NCBI GenBank assembly: GCA_014529385.2
Contig: CM043964.1
Location: 108,414,587-108,478,586 of the forward strand
DNA: 64,000 nt
From: Adiantum capillus-veneris
Taxonomy: Eukaryota > Streptophyta > Polypodiopsida > Polypodiales > Pteridaceae
Reading direction: 5' to 3'
The notes under the pieces were generated by a model that saw only the letters and a list, made by a program, of their open reading frames with translations, searched no databases and was not told the origin of the DNA. This document shows, one piece after another, positions 12,377 to 25,099 of the stretch. The first letter of the stretch is position 1. The number at the start of each line of letters is the position of its first letter. The position numbers and the translations under genes were made by a program.

Positions 12377-12777
12377 GTTAACAAAATTTATGTATGTACT
12401 TAGTGTATGCTTTGGAAATTCAAAACCTTAGTTGCCACTCCTCTTAGCCTTTGAAAATCGGCTCTTAAGTATCTACACCCACGGCTCGAAGTGGTTAATT
12501 ATAGAGAGTAGAGGAGTAGGTCTAACATAGCAGAGTTGCCAAGGGCTAGCTCCTTTCGGACTTCTTATGGCTCAATAATGGTAAAGCCGTAGGCAAGTCT
12601 AAAAAGACTCCATTATTCAGTCCAAAGCTCCCGAGGTGTTCACCATCCCCCACATAGTGGGCTCAACAAAACCGATAATAGATCCCAGTTCCACTTACCC
12701 TAATATAATTAGCAACATCAACCATTTATAGGCTACTTAAGGACCTCTCTTCTTAAGCAAGAAAAGAGAAACCAAGT
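12377..12777 (-). other. Gypsy G1 leader (between PBS and gag)
   Basis: About 400 bp without open frames, in the position of the 5' untranslated/packaging leader. No motif recognised. Confidence 0.6.
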
Positions 12778-12789
12778 GCTCTGATACCA
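12778..12789 (-). other. Primer-binding site of gypsy G1
   Basis: Minus strand TGGTATCAGAGC, a perfect 12-mer complementary to the 3' end of plant initiator tRNA-Met. It lies one base from the LTR terminus at 12791. Confidence 0.92.
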
Positions 12790-12790
12790 A

Positions 12791-14373
12791 TGTAATGAAA
12801 TTGGCCTATTTAATCTGAGAGTAGCGGAAATTAATGAGAGTACTTTTGAGAAATGACTTTGTGAGCATAGCGGGTGAACATAATTGAAGATAGCAACATA
12901 ATCATAACAATAATTTAACTTGGCATGAACAATACTTTTGCAAGAGAGAGAATTTAGAGAACATGACAACAGTTGAGGACCATTAAGAGAGACTTGTTAC
13001 AATACAATCTTTGTGTTCCTTGTGACTTAGGTGATGCAATGAAGATGGAAAGCTTCATGTATCACAAACATAACATAAACTTGAAGAAAGATTTAACTAT
13101 CCCAAGCCTCAGTCCCAAGACCTCAAACACCTTCGAAGGTCTAGAGAGCTAGCAAGGAATGAGGGTAGGGAAGAGGAAGAAGAAACATTACGTAGGAGAA
13201 AGAATTAGTTCCTCACTTATCATAACTCTTGTTGCTAGCATATATAATAGCATAGTAATGAAGAAGAAGGAGTTGGCAAGCTTAAGCATTGAAGCATGGC
13301 TCTTGGTTGGATTTGCACTCCATATCCAGAGTGTTGGTGTAGGCTCTCAACCTCTACTTGCGTGGAGAAGGAGAGGGAGCTCTTGCACTTTGCATAGCAC
13401 ACAATGAGAGTGTTTGTGAGTGTGTGTGGGTGAGTATACCCCCTAAGAAACCCCCTAGCTTTCTTAGGTCGACCCCCCCTTGTAGCTCATGCTTGAAGCT
13501 CATTCGACCCCTCCAAGCCTAGCCAATCACAAGCAAGAGGCATTACAAGCAGCAAGGGTAGCCTTGAGACAAGTGTCCCCCTTTCCCCTTTGAGAGAGAG
13601 GGATAGATAAGTGAAAAATCAATTAATTAAATCTCCTAAAGTATTATTGGACCCCTTGGGTGGCCAACCAATAGGCTTCAGGCACACCATGAGGGCAACA
13701 TGAGGAGGAACTTGACAAGTGTCCCTTTTGCTTTCTTTGTACCATGCATGCCTTGTGTGAGTGTGTGGGTGTTCTCTCTCATCCCCCCTCATGTAGGGCT
13801 CGCCCACTCCTTGTAGGGATTGAATATTTGACTTTTTGACACCTCAACTCTTCATGCATAGGCCCACTTCCCACCACAAGCTTGGCTCATAAGCACTTTA
13901 AGCTTGGGCTGGGTTCTCACCTCAAGTGCAATCCTACAATCTCAAGCATGTCAAGCACCTCAAGCATATCAATAATTAAGCACCTCAAGCATCTCAAGCA
14001 CCTCAATCATCAAGCACCTCAAGCACCTTAGTCATCAAGCATGACAAGCAGGACAAGCACCTCGAGCTGGGTCGGGTTCGCGCACCTCAAGCTCAGCCCT
14101 AGCTTACCTAAGCTCAAAGGCCTTTTACACACATTATTGGAGGTCTTCAATGAAGGTGACCCTAAGGTCTTATGCTCCATTTGTTAGCCTTGCTCTTTGA
14201 TAGACCATCTCTCATTTGGGCCCCATTACCATTGGCCCCGTGTTGAGATAGATCTATAAGCACATGTCTATATTTTAACACTTGTTCCCATTTGTTCTCC
14301 CACATTAAGTGATCAATTTAATATGAGAAAATCATTTGGGTTGGTTAGATGTTAGATATTAGATTTTATGACA
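12791..14373 (-). repeat. 5' LTR of gypsy G1 (complete)
   Basis: 1583 bp, TGTAATG...ATGACA. The inner end is fixed by the PBS; the outer end is fixed by comparison with the sister LTR at 46706-48266, where the polypurine tract follows ATGACA. It includes a 'tcaagcacc' minisatellite at about 13945-14060, one repeat longer than in the left copy. It would carry the element promoter and polyadenylation signals on the minus strand. Confidence 0.85.
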
Positions 14374-14383
14374 ATTGATACCA

Positions 14384-14480
14384 TGTAGACGACTACTGGA
14401 CAGAGAAATAAAGGAGAGAGAGAGTAGCCACAGAGACAGAGACAGAGACAGGTGCAAAGTTTTGTTCTTCTTCTTGTATA

Positions 14481-14517
<37 letters not shown>

Positions 14518-14626
14518 AATTATACAAGAAAGAGGAGCTGTGTTTGTAACCGCTCTGTCGATTCAGATAATAGTTATTGCTTATTTCAATGTTGACTAAA
14601 TTGGTGACGTATTTGAGTTATTGCCA
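14384..14626 (-). repeat. Copia LTR, second copy of the 6217-6456 LTR
   Basis: 243 bp, TGTAGACGACTACT to TTGCCA, preceded by the PBS remnant at 14374-14383. Part of the direct repeat. It includes a (GT)n run at about 14484-14515. Confidence 0.8.
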
Positions 14627-15485
<859 letters not shown>

Positions 15486-15914
15486 TGTTTTTTATACAAT
15501 GCATAACATCATGAGCTTTTGCTCGAGAGGCACCGCATACCTAGCTAGGTACGATTGGGGGCAGGGGACCACTGGCCCCGTGGACCCAGTAGTAGCGTAG
15601 TAGTAATGTAGTAGGTGGAGTTGAGCAATAGGAAAAAGTTCCTTCAAACAACAAATAGGATCTTGAACTCACGCTAAACTAGAATATAAGATGGGTTCTA
15701 TTGAAGTTTACCCTTCCCTATGGGAGAAAAGACTTTCCCTTAGCCCTTCCAAAAAGAACTACAAGGCTACTTTGATTCTTTTGTTCTCTTCAAATATTCA
15801 CCTAGGTCAAAGTGAAGCACAAGGTGACACAAACCACTTAAGTTGGGTGCATGTACTCTATCTTTAGAGGTACCATGCCACTTGCTTGATTTTGCAAGAC
15901 TTTAAGGTAAGAGT
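15486..15914. other. Intergenic DNA, no gene recognised
   Basis: The first 80 bp ('catgagctt...ctcgagaggca...acctagctaggta') weakly resemble 55840-55905 ('catgagcttgcactcaagaggca...cccagctaggtg'), suggesting a dispersed repeat of unknown type. Otherwise nothing recognisable. Confidence 0.3.
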
Positions 15915-16053
15915 GCAAAGGAGCTAGCTTGGTTGTTTGAGCATTCATCCTTGGTGACAAGGGTCATTGGTTCGAATGCGGCCAAGTGACCCGTTGGCGC
16001 ACATACGTACTTTGTCACCTCGCACGTGAGTTGTATGATTTGCCAAAAAAAAA
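15915..16053 (+). repeat. Candidate tRNA-derived SINE
   Basis: A-box-like TAGCTTGGTTGTTTGAGC at 15925-15942 and B-box-like GGTTCGAATGC at 15969-15979, spaced as in tRNA-derived RNA polymerase III promoters. About 60 bp of unrelated sequence and an A9 run at about 16044-16053 follow, as a SINE tail would. It cannot fold as a tRNA because the 3' part does not pair. Confidence 0.5.
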
Positions 16054-17063
16054 TTGAGTGCATCTTTTTTTTTTTTTACCATCAAGGGTCACTACAATAT
16101 TTAAAAAAAATCACGTGAGTTTAATAGTAGGGATTATTTCATTTCATATTTTTTCACATTTTCACATATAAAGGTGTTGAGAAATAATTTTGAAAGAAAA
16201 ATTATAGATCAAAATAAAAATGGACCCCTTTTATTGGTGAAAAATTCACAGCTAAGGGATTTTTAGATAGTTCTTAAACACATGCAATATATAGGTTTTA
16301 CATATAGTGAACCCCCCGCCACCCCACCTTCATGACCAAGTCTTTACCATCCCATCTATTGATTTAACTTTAAATAATGAAAGCCTAGAGTCTCGTATTA
16401 CACTTGGGACTAATGTTTGTATACTCATGCAACCTTGAAGCCAGGTTTTCTTATAATTTCTGGAGAAGCCACATTGCCAACTCTCCACCATACTTTTGTA
16501 TGACACTTCTACATGACATGCATTGCATAATTTGCATTCCTACTATGTGATGGTTCATTTGCAAACGAAATGTTTAACTATTCACATTGGTTTTATGTAG
16601 CTTGACACAAACATTGTCTTCCGGCTTGGACAATTGGACGACACCTGTACACGATTATCAGATTGATAGTGTAGTTTGATTTTTATATTCTGTTGATTCT
16701 TTTTGTATATTTTGAGATGGTCAATGCTTCCTTAAGTTTAGTTTAGCTATATGTATGTTTTCCTCACTACATGCTCAATCTCGATCATCATATCTATATA
16801 TCAAATAGATACACTTCTTTCTCATAGTTAGGCAATTCAGCTTATGTATTGCAATACTTAATGCACTTCATATATGTTTAAACATTTTATTCCTAGATGG
16901 TTGATGTCAGTCTACATATGTCCTTGTTTGGAAATGCATTTTATATATTGCATCCCAACATTCTCCTCTACATAACCATTCTTTAGCACAAGGATAACCC
17001 TTTATCCCAATGTTTTCTTCCTCATATATGTTTTGCATGATCGGCAGCCAAGACAACACATAA
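16054..17063. other. AT-rich intergenic DNA, nothing recognised
   Basis: About 1 kb with poly-T and poly-A runs and no coding frame or repeat that I can identify. Confidence 0.4.
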
Positions 17064-17122
<59 letters not shown>

Positions 17123-17128
17123 CCCCCC
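17064..17128. repeat. (CT)n microsatellite ending in poly-C
   Basis: TC dinucleotides with one TTT interruption, then nine C. Confidence 0.95.
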
Positions 17129-17269
17129 TATATGTGAAACAAGGAAAACTTGACTACACTTGATTTAGAGTAAGACGGGTCTCCGGTCTAGAGACTAAAT
17201 GGCCAATATTACTAGGTTGAATGGCAATCTGTAAACAACTATCAAAGTAAGTTAAGGAGTAGGGTTTTT

Positions 17270-17690
17270 TCTTACAAGGAGATTGAGAAGAAATATATGA
17301 CCACCGTCCAAAGACTCAATCAACCTATCGTGCAGATTCTAGAAGTCCTTCTTATGAAGATAGGTATGATGATTGTGGATGACACTCAAACTTTGGGTAT
17401 GAAGGCTGTCGTCCAGAAGAGCGAGGAGCACGCTTTGATGGGAAGAGAAGCCCTACATGGTCTGAAAGTGATCCAAGTAGGTAAGAACAAAATGACAATG
17501 ATGGCCGCCGTTATGATGAAGGCCTCGTTATGAGAGTCATGATAGACAACCATATGATGATTGCTACAATGAGGGCTTGGATAAACGATTTGAGGATCGC
17601 TTTGCAAACAACAAAGTAAGTCGAGGTTATCATAATAGTGGTCCACCATCTCTTATACAGCCACACCTCATCACTATTTGACACAGGATC
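17270..17690 (+). pseudogene. Decayed exon(s) of an R/D/Y/S-rich protein, possibly ArfGAP (AGD14-like) tail
   Basis: After a splice-acceptor-like 'ttttttcttacaag' (about 17267-17280) one frame reads YDHRPKTQSTYRADSRSPSY, then FGYEGCRPEERGARFDGKRS, and, after a stop and a frameshift, ESHDRQPYDDCYNEGLDKRF and then FEDRFANNKVSRGYHNSGPP. Such low-complexity tails occur in plant AGD14/15-type Arf GTPase-activating proteins, but also in splicing factors, so the family is a guess. At least two stops and one frameshift are present, so it is not functional. Confidence 0.4.
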
Positions 17691-17864
17691 TTAAATGAAG
17701 TGTAGGCGGTGGGATCAATGGTGTCAAAGTGAAGCATGTTTCTCGCGAAACTCGGATGCCATCCAATATTTTATTGTTTACTTTCTTTGCCCGTGTTTAT
17801 TTTTCCCCTTGCCCGAGTTCACTTTATAAGGCAATGGAATGGCTTTGGGGAAAAGCAATCTCAC

Positions 17865-17930
17865 GTAGGCATGTAGTTAGAGCGTCGAGCTACCAAACGT
17901 GAGGTAACAGGCTCGAGTCCCAGGTGTGGG
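17865..17930 (+). repeat. tRNA-like promoter segment (SINE fragment)
   Basis: A-box-like GTAGTTAGAGCG at about 17873-17884 and a good B box GGCTCGAGTCC at 17910-17920. The surrounding arms do not pair as in a tRNA, so a SINE head or degenerate tRNA is more likely than a gene. Confidence 0.4.
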
Positions 17931-18334
17931 TGAAATGGGTCAACACATTGACTTTTTTTCAACTGCTTGTCCTCTTTAAGATTCGCCTTGGGGTCAGTAA
18001 GACCCCATGTTAGATAGTGTCTTGGTTAAGCCGATACTTGGTGAGGATGTTCCCCACTTTGGTTGAAAATCATGGAAGCCAAGTCAATGGTGGTCGATAC
18101 GGGTGTTCTACCAGACTTCCAACTTTAAACATGGGCCCCAGGTCCCACTAAGTCCCAAACTCGTACCTCAATGGAGTTAGCCAAATTTAACGAATCCTCC
18201 TCAAGTATTGTGGAAATCAGCTCCTATCCCTTCAGGTCAAGTTGATGTATTTTTATTACTTCGCTATCATAGAAGGAGATTCAAAAATCTCGCAGGAGGC
18301 TTGTGCACGTGGAAGCTCTTTTTTAATGACTATT

Positions 18335-18518
18335 TGTTGGGGTAAAGCCCCATGTGGTCGGTTAGACCAGACGCCCACCCACTATACTTATTCATTTTGT
18401 TCATAATAGAATAAGGGGGCTCACATATTGCGATTGAGTTTTAGCCTTTGCAAACACAAGGTCTCCTCTTTTCTGCATTGCTGCACACACTCACATAAGC
18501 TCCTGCTCGCACACTTCA
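18335..18518 (+). repeat. Candidate 5' LTR of a short non-coding (TRIM/LARD) element
   Basis: 184 bp, TGTTGGGGTAAAG...CACACTTCA, followed at 18521-18534 by TAGTATCAGAGAGC, one substitution from the start of the tRNA-Met PBS. The LTR length fits TRIM elements. The interior to about 19816 has no coding motif (an ATG at 18535 opens only a short frame). Confidence 0.5.
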
Positions 18519-18520
18519 AC

Positions 18521-19828
18521 TAGTATCAGAGAGCATGGCGAATACAGAGAGCACGTCAACATTGTGTCGGAGATTGCGATGAAGCTGTGAAATTTTCAGC
18601 ACTATTTTGCAACAAAATTTTGGTTGAGAAAAAGATCAATTTTCAGCTTGATTCCCACTTAACTTACCGAAATCTCCGTGGTCTACAACCTTCTAATTGA
18701 AAGTTTTTCCAAAATTAGCACTGATTTTGTTGTATGTTTGGCAGACTTCCTGTACATTTAGAGTACACAACTAAAGATTCTTACATATCGATTTTGACCT
18801 GTATAAACAATCTATTTTAGGTCCATTCCCTCTATTCTTGATCGTTTTTTTAAGATCTACAACTTTGCTGAAGGAAATTCCTGCAAATTCTGAACGGTTT
18901 GAGAGATATGGACTGACTGGCTTGAGGGTGTTCAGAAAGTTGAAGATTATATATGCCTATTGTGGTGATTTCCTACATTCGGAGAGCTTGGATTAAGCTT
19001 TGTCATTCTCTTGTTTTGCGCATTGATGTTTTGCTTTCAGTGAAGAGAGTGTGGGTCGAGATTTTCAACAAATTTATGCGCATAAATTGAGAACACTTTG
19101 TGGATGTATGCACTCTCAGGATCTGAGAGTGGATTCATCTCACAGGTTATGTGCATTGACTTATGTGATTAAGCAGATTTAGAGGGTGTGGTGTACGGAT
19201 TTTTAGAGAGTTTTGCAAGCATTTTTAGCATGATTGTGAGCTGAATTTTCAACTGATTCGGATGTTCATTTGATATACATTTGGTGCATGCTTGATGCTC
19301 GTTTATATTGCCATGTGGATGCACATGATGTGCGCTTTTCGGAGAATGATACTCTTCGCCTTGCAATGGAGTATATGGGTTGATTCTCAGCTATTTTGAG
19401 CATCAATTTGTGCCATATTTTTGGTTGGTTTGCATTCAGGTTTATGCTAGTATATGCCTCCCTTGTAGAGTGCGGTTGATGCACTTTGTGTTTCGGATTA
19501 CATGATTGTTTTTCAGGTTTAGGGAGTTGATACTTTGGGGTAGCTCATGTATGCTTGAGTGCGGATTTTGCGCATGATTTGCTCATGTTGTTGAGGATGT
19601 TTATGGTATGTATGATTATTATGGTTAGATAGTGAAATACTGCCGAAACTCTCTCGGATTTTTCTTGCAAATTTATTTGTTTACGCGCATGGTTTTGTAG
19701 TCATGTTCTGATTGCATTTGGCAGTCAGTGGTTGCTTTGCAATAGTGTTTTCGCATCGCATTGTGAGAGTGTTTGCTCACCAGATTATGTCATTGACATG
19801 TATGCGGTAATCCCTTCAAGGGGGAGAT
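18521..19828 (+). mobile_element. Putative non-coding retrotransposon interior with PBS and polypurine tract
   Basis: A PBS-like TAGTATCAGAG is at its left end and CAAGGGGGAGAT at 19817-19828, a copia-style polypurine tract, at its right end, directly followed by TGTTGATGATAG. The expected 3' LTR after 19829 resembles the 5' LTR only weakly (TGTTG, CGGTTA), so either the copies have diverged strongly or the ends belong to different elements. No gag or pol. Confidence 0.4.
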
Positions 19829-20398
19829 TGTTGATGATAGTCTCATCGGTTACCACACAGTGCTCTTGACTTAGAGCGGATTTTTCGGCATTATTTGAGC
19901 GGTTTTTCTCACTTGTTTCATTACATTCATCGCCATATTGCTGACAATTCTCTTAGACAGCTTATGCCATTATAAAAATGTTTCATTAGTCCTACTTAAA
20001 TTGCGGACTTTCTTGATGTTATTATGTTTCATAACATATAAAGAAGCCTGGACACAACTCCTATACATTTACAGACACAATATATCTGATTGTGCCGTGA
20101 GTAAGAACTACCACATTTTACTCTTGATTGTATAGAACGCAATGAAATGAGCATGTTTCCGTTTTTTTTTTTTCAAACAAGAAAAGGGAACAACATCTAA
20201 TAATGAACATATTTCAAATGATCCATATCATCACTTTATATTAATTCTAACTTTTCTTATGGCTCTTTTGCAAGGTACACGGCTCACAATTGGGGCATCA
20301 CAATCCCAACATATTAGACATGGTACCGATTAAGAAACAACAAAACTTGCTTTGGTGAAAGGTATCTCGCGCTCTCTCTCTCTCTTTTTCTGTCTCTC
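19829..20398. other. Intergenic DNA, nothing certain
   Basis: May begin with a diverged 3' LTR of the preceding element. No gene or other repeat recognised. Confidence 0.3.
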
Positions 20399-20618
<220 letters not shown>

Positions 20619-20651
20619 AAGAAAATGGTATAACCTTTCTATCACCCAAGT

Positions 20652-20763
20652 GTGGTAGATTGGTTATGCCATTTCCCTCTTGAATATAGGTCTTGAGTTC
20701 AACTCCTCGTCGGCTAGATCTTTAAGGTCTCTTGGGATAGTTTCCTACGACGTTAAAACTCTC
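20652..20763 (+). repeat. SINE-like segment, copy 2 (A and B boxes)
   Basis: A-box-like GTGGTAGATTGGTTATGC at 20652-20669 and B-box region GGTCTTGAGTTCAACTCC at 20689-20706. Downstream sequence is identical in layout to copy 1, including the CT-rich end. This is the more complete copy; copy 1 has its A-box half replaced by a CT-rich stretch. Confidence 0.5.
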
Positions 20764-23700
20764 TTCTTCTCTCTCTCTCTCTCCAAGGTTTTCGAAGCAC
20801 TCTAGTTTCCTTGGACTTCTGCTGGATGCAGAACGTGGCTTTTTTGTTTTTTGCTCAACAGCCAGCCACAAGTGGTGTTACCAAGGAGATGAGAGAGAGT
20901 GGTGTTCCTCCACGTGCCTCTGGTGATTCTAGTTAAGGTTTTTGCGGGTCAAATCTTTTTCTTTTGGGGTTGTCTGCTAAGTAATTTCTATTGGTATTGA
21001 CTGTTGGATTCTATAATCCTAGGTAAAGTGCTAAAAAAGGGATGTCAAGGATCCAAACGAAGGTCCTGACCGGAGTGTAGTGCTCTCTCGTGAAGGGCAA
21101 AATGGGTCCATTTGGTATGGTGGTTGATATTGTACGTGCATGAGTGGGGCATTTGCCATTGCATCCTTATAGGAAGTTCACTTCCTTTGTGAAAGGTATG
21201 AACCTTTATATAATTCAGGAAACAATTCATTAGGAAGCCAACATCAGTGACTCTTTGCAATCAAGAACTTCTGCAAAGGCTGGTTGTTGTGGGAAAAACA
21301 TCTTTTTTTTGGGTCCTGGCCGAAGAGAGATGGGCATTAGCCTATGGTGCAAAAAGGAAAAAAGACTCTTAGATATGGGTCTCTCTCTAATTTAAGATAC
21401 AAAGATGGGATATGCATGAATGGCTTGAAACGAGTTCTAAGATATCTCTACATGTCTCTCTAGTTTAAGGTAAGAAATCAACATGTCTGGTCTAGAGTAC
21501 TTTGGCATTGATGGTCGCGATACCTAGCGTGGTTGGTCCAAGTATGGCTTTAGGATTGAGGGATGAATCGATGGGTGTTGCCAAAAGTTCTGGGAGTGAC
21601 ATGGAAGGAGAAGTCGGTTTCGGTCCTAGATGGCAAGAAACAAGTCAATTGACCTTTTCATCAAGTGCATGTGCAAAATGGGATGTCTGGTGGAATGTAG
21701 TCTGATTGTCCTTGATCTTCCAATTATTTTTGTCTTATGACTTGTGATTTTTGTGAATATACTCTACTATTGGGTTTCCTTGGTTGTAGCAAGCTAGTGG
21801 CAAACACATTTGAGCTACTAATCAATTGGGGGGATTAGATAATGTTGAAGAGGAGGAATTTAGTACTATTTTCTTCTTCTGCAGATTTTTTTTTTAGGGA
21901 AGTAAATATTTCGTTTCTCTCTTCCACCTCGCATAATCCAACTAGCATGACAATTTTGGATCGTGCAGATGCTTCTATGTGTCCCAACTTAATCGACATT
22001 CATGCTGTTTGGAATAGTAGTGAGTTTTTGAAGCTTAGAATACTAATTTTTAGGACACAATTAATCTAGTTTACTTGAATGGGCCAAGCTCATTATACAA
22101 GCCTTGATGGATCATGGGTGTAAAGAAAAAATATACAAGTAGGGGACAAGATTGTGGTTTTTATTAGGTAGAATGGTAACATTTTTTGCACAAGTGCTAG
22201 GAAGATCACAAATGTTAGGAGCGTCACATACTTAGTGTAAATGAAGTGGATTATGTGTTTAAAATGAGATTTGGGGGCCACTTAAAATAATACGAATTGT
22301 TCAAAATATAAGAGAAAATATATTAAAGCATCATGTGGGAATATAGATTGGTGGGCCCAATGTTTAAAACAAGGACATCACCGAGATAATAGAGGTTTCT
22401 TAGGTGCAGTTGTTGGGCGATAATCATCTTTGAGTGCTTGCAAACAAATGTGACCACTTAAAAGACGTTCTGCAGCTTCATATCCATGCTTATCTCTCAC
22501 TTTTCTTTGTATGATGCAAAAGAACAATAGACAAGGAGCCATCTATTAGTGATTCAAGAGCAATCTGTACATCTTTTGATGCAAGACCTAAATGTGAAGA
22601 GCTTGAGCTAGTGGTCAATCATGGAAGTACCCAATCATTACAAATGTTCTCTCTGCCTCTTTTGCCCATGTGCAAGTCTTCTCTCGTGACTTGGGGGGTG
22701 GTGGATTTCCTCATATTGCTAATGAGGCTATAACAAAGAAAAGGAGGATTGAGAAAGATTATGTTTGCAACAAAACGTTGCACACATTCAAGAAGAACAC
22801 CATACATGACAAAGAAGATTCAAGCGAATGCCATAATCGAAAAGCTTGGAGTTGAAGGACTTTCGCTACATGTACAGTGAAAGGTAACTCATAACTTTCA
22901 TGTTCACAATGAACTTCTAATAGATTCACACATAAATCATGTATCTTTACCAAAAACACTCGCTTTTACAAAACGTGTGGTTTGCACACTGCCTATAGGG
23001 AGTCAAGACATATCCCTTCGGAGAATGCTAAAGATGTGATTTGTACTTCCAAGGTCTGTGTTGAGATATTTGATCATCGATTTGCATTACTTGCAAACGG
23101 GCAATTGGTCGCCTTCGGCATTCCACATGTCATTGGATAGGGAAGAAGGGCATGTTCCTCTATGATTATGAATACTCGGCTAGGACTGTGCCAACTTTCT
23201 TCCATTCTAATGTATGATATTTGTAAAAACACCAAGTGCACATGCACAAAATGCAAATATGTTGTTGAATATCTTGAAATAAGAAACTTGTACATGCGCT
23301 TTCATGGATCTTCTCTTCTACATATGTTAAAAAAGCATGAAGTTTCACAAGGCCACCCAATATTGTAGGTTTTTTAATGGTAGGGATTGATACTTGCTTT
23401 TAGAGCACTTATGGCAAATAAGAAGAATAAAAATCCTTGCTCATAAGGATGTTTCCCACAAACTACACACATGTGATCAGGTATGCTCATGCACTGAAGA
23501 AGAGGGCAAGAAGAATGGCCATTACGGACACGGACACAAGGTTGGGGACGAGAATGCAAATAAGAGCAACACTAGGTGCCTTGCTCGTGTTGTGGGTGTC
23601 CTTCCCATTTGATACAAGGGCTATATAGAGGGCCATGTGAATGAGAGATGCCAGGGATGAGACACACAAACAAATGAAGGCATGCCCTTTCACCGAAATA

Positions 23701-25090
23701 GCCATTGCAAATTGGAACAAGTGCTTGGCTTTGACGTGGGTGGACAAGAGGCCAAGCAAAATTCTGACTGCCCTTTGGTTGCGCTGCTGTGAATCGGCAG
23801 CTAAGTGTGGGGGGAGGGGGGGGTTGGAAGGAGATTGCAGGCTACGGTCAGAGCAAGAGATAATCTGAAGTGGGAAGGCGGTGCCGGAGCCATTGTTGCG
23901 GGTCACTGCGCCGCAACATCGCGCCTGGCAGAGGCAATGCATATGATGTTGGTGGGGGACATGGGGGTCACTCGGCTGCTGAGAGCTGGTGGATCATCGC
24001 CGATGGCATTCACAGGGATAATCTCCTGATTCGCATCAATAGGACTAGCGTTGTCCAACGGTACAATGCTTTATCATGGGCTACAACCAACATTAGGCTA
24101 CATGGTCTATATCTACATGATCGCGATATCAGTCTCAAGATTCCTCTGGCTTTATAAACCACAAAACCAATCACACAAAAAGGAAACTAGTTTGTCTTGA
24201 TTGCTTCACTATGTATATGCTAAAAAAGTGATAGTGGTGTGGATTTTATCGCATGGCATAGCTCGTAATGATGGCTCCATAGCATCTCTCCTTGAAGCTT
24301 CCGCCAAAAACTCTATGACCTTGCATCACAAATGAGATTTCGCATGAAAAGATTATGGATGTTAACATTTCTATACTATAATAAAAATGAAACGAGATGC
24401 ATTTCGTGCATTTCCGATGCTTGTGCCCATAAAAAGAAAAAAAAACCATACGTATGTATGGTGTGGAGTAGGCACCGCTCTCCACATTCATAAAGATACC
24501 GTAAGGAAAGTGCCATTCCCCTCAAGTGTTGAAGGGGGACTTATGCTTCTCCTCCGGTGTCGGAGAGACTTTTTATTGTAAAAATATTATAATTATACAA
24601 GGAATAACTCATTACCGATGTTCTATAAAGATGTGTCATTCCACGTTGCCATGTGTTGGTGTATTGTCCGTATGTCCCTTTGTTGGACATAACAAGTCTT
24701 TGCCACCATCTGAAATCTTTTCAATAAAAATGATATAAATTCATTGCTTTATTGTATACAAGATGTAATCTAAGAACTTTTGAGATCACATACAGGAAAT
24801 CAAAACACGAAATATAAGTATACCTTTGTTATTGGTTGTCTGCATTGAAGCACAATGTTGTGTGGATCGATTCCTCGACTTCCCTTGCATTGTTGCATCA
24901 CCTTCCCACCAGTATGTGTTTGTGTCATCGCCATCCCTTCTGCAACTTATGCCAATTGTTGACTGTCACATTCAATTTTTCTATCATACCTACCATTACC
25001 TGCATTACTTTTTATGTCCATGGTCTTAGGGTAGGTTGAATATGCCAGATTATCCGTCCATAATCTCACATACACATACACATACACAAA
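20764..25090. other. 4.3 kb without recognisable genes
   Basis: Only short open frames (under about 100 codons) on both strands. None shows a domain I know. A G-rich, more GC-rich patch lies at about 23790-24000. Longer protein-like runs near 22670-22855 and 23040-23130 are broken by stops and may be pseudogene remnants of unknown origin. Confidence 0.35.
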
Positions 25091-25099
25091 GTCACAGTC

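Larger units (their letters stand above)
7328..14373 (-). mobile_element. Ty3/gypsy chromovirus G1 (3' end lost)
   Basis: Minus-strand element in the order 5' LTR (12791-14373), PBS (12778-12789), leader, gag, protease, RT, RNase H, integrase, chromodomain remnant, then 3' non-coding to about 7328. The polypurine tract and the proper 3' LTR junction, seen in relatives at 48267 and 63191, are missing; sequence homologous to 63020-63150 breaks off at about 7328-7335 against the 2.15 kb repeat. Multiple stops and frameshifts make it non-autonomous. Relatives in this window lie at 44570-45266, 46706-48838, 57100-57565 and 61656-63216. Confidence 0.85.

Noticed and set aside
17873-17920. tRNA gene
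   Set aside because: A and B boxes are present but acceptor and anticodon arms do not pair, so SINE or a relic is more likely.
18535-19828. gag gene starting at ATG 18535
   Set aside because: The frame is short and contains no gag motif.
23487-24157. Overlapping frames of 74-151 codons in the GC-richer patch
   Set aside because: No domain, no frame conservation, and both strands are equally open, as expected by composition.
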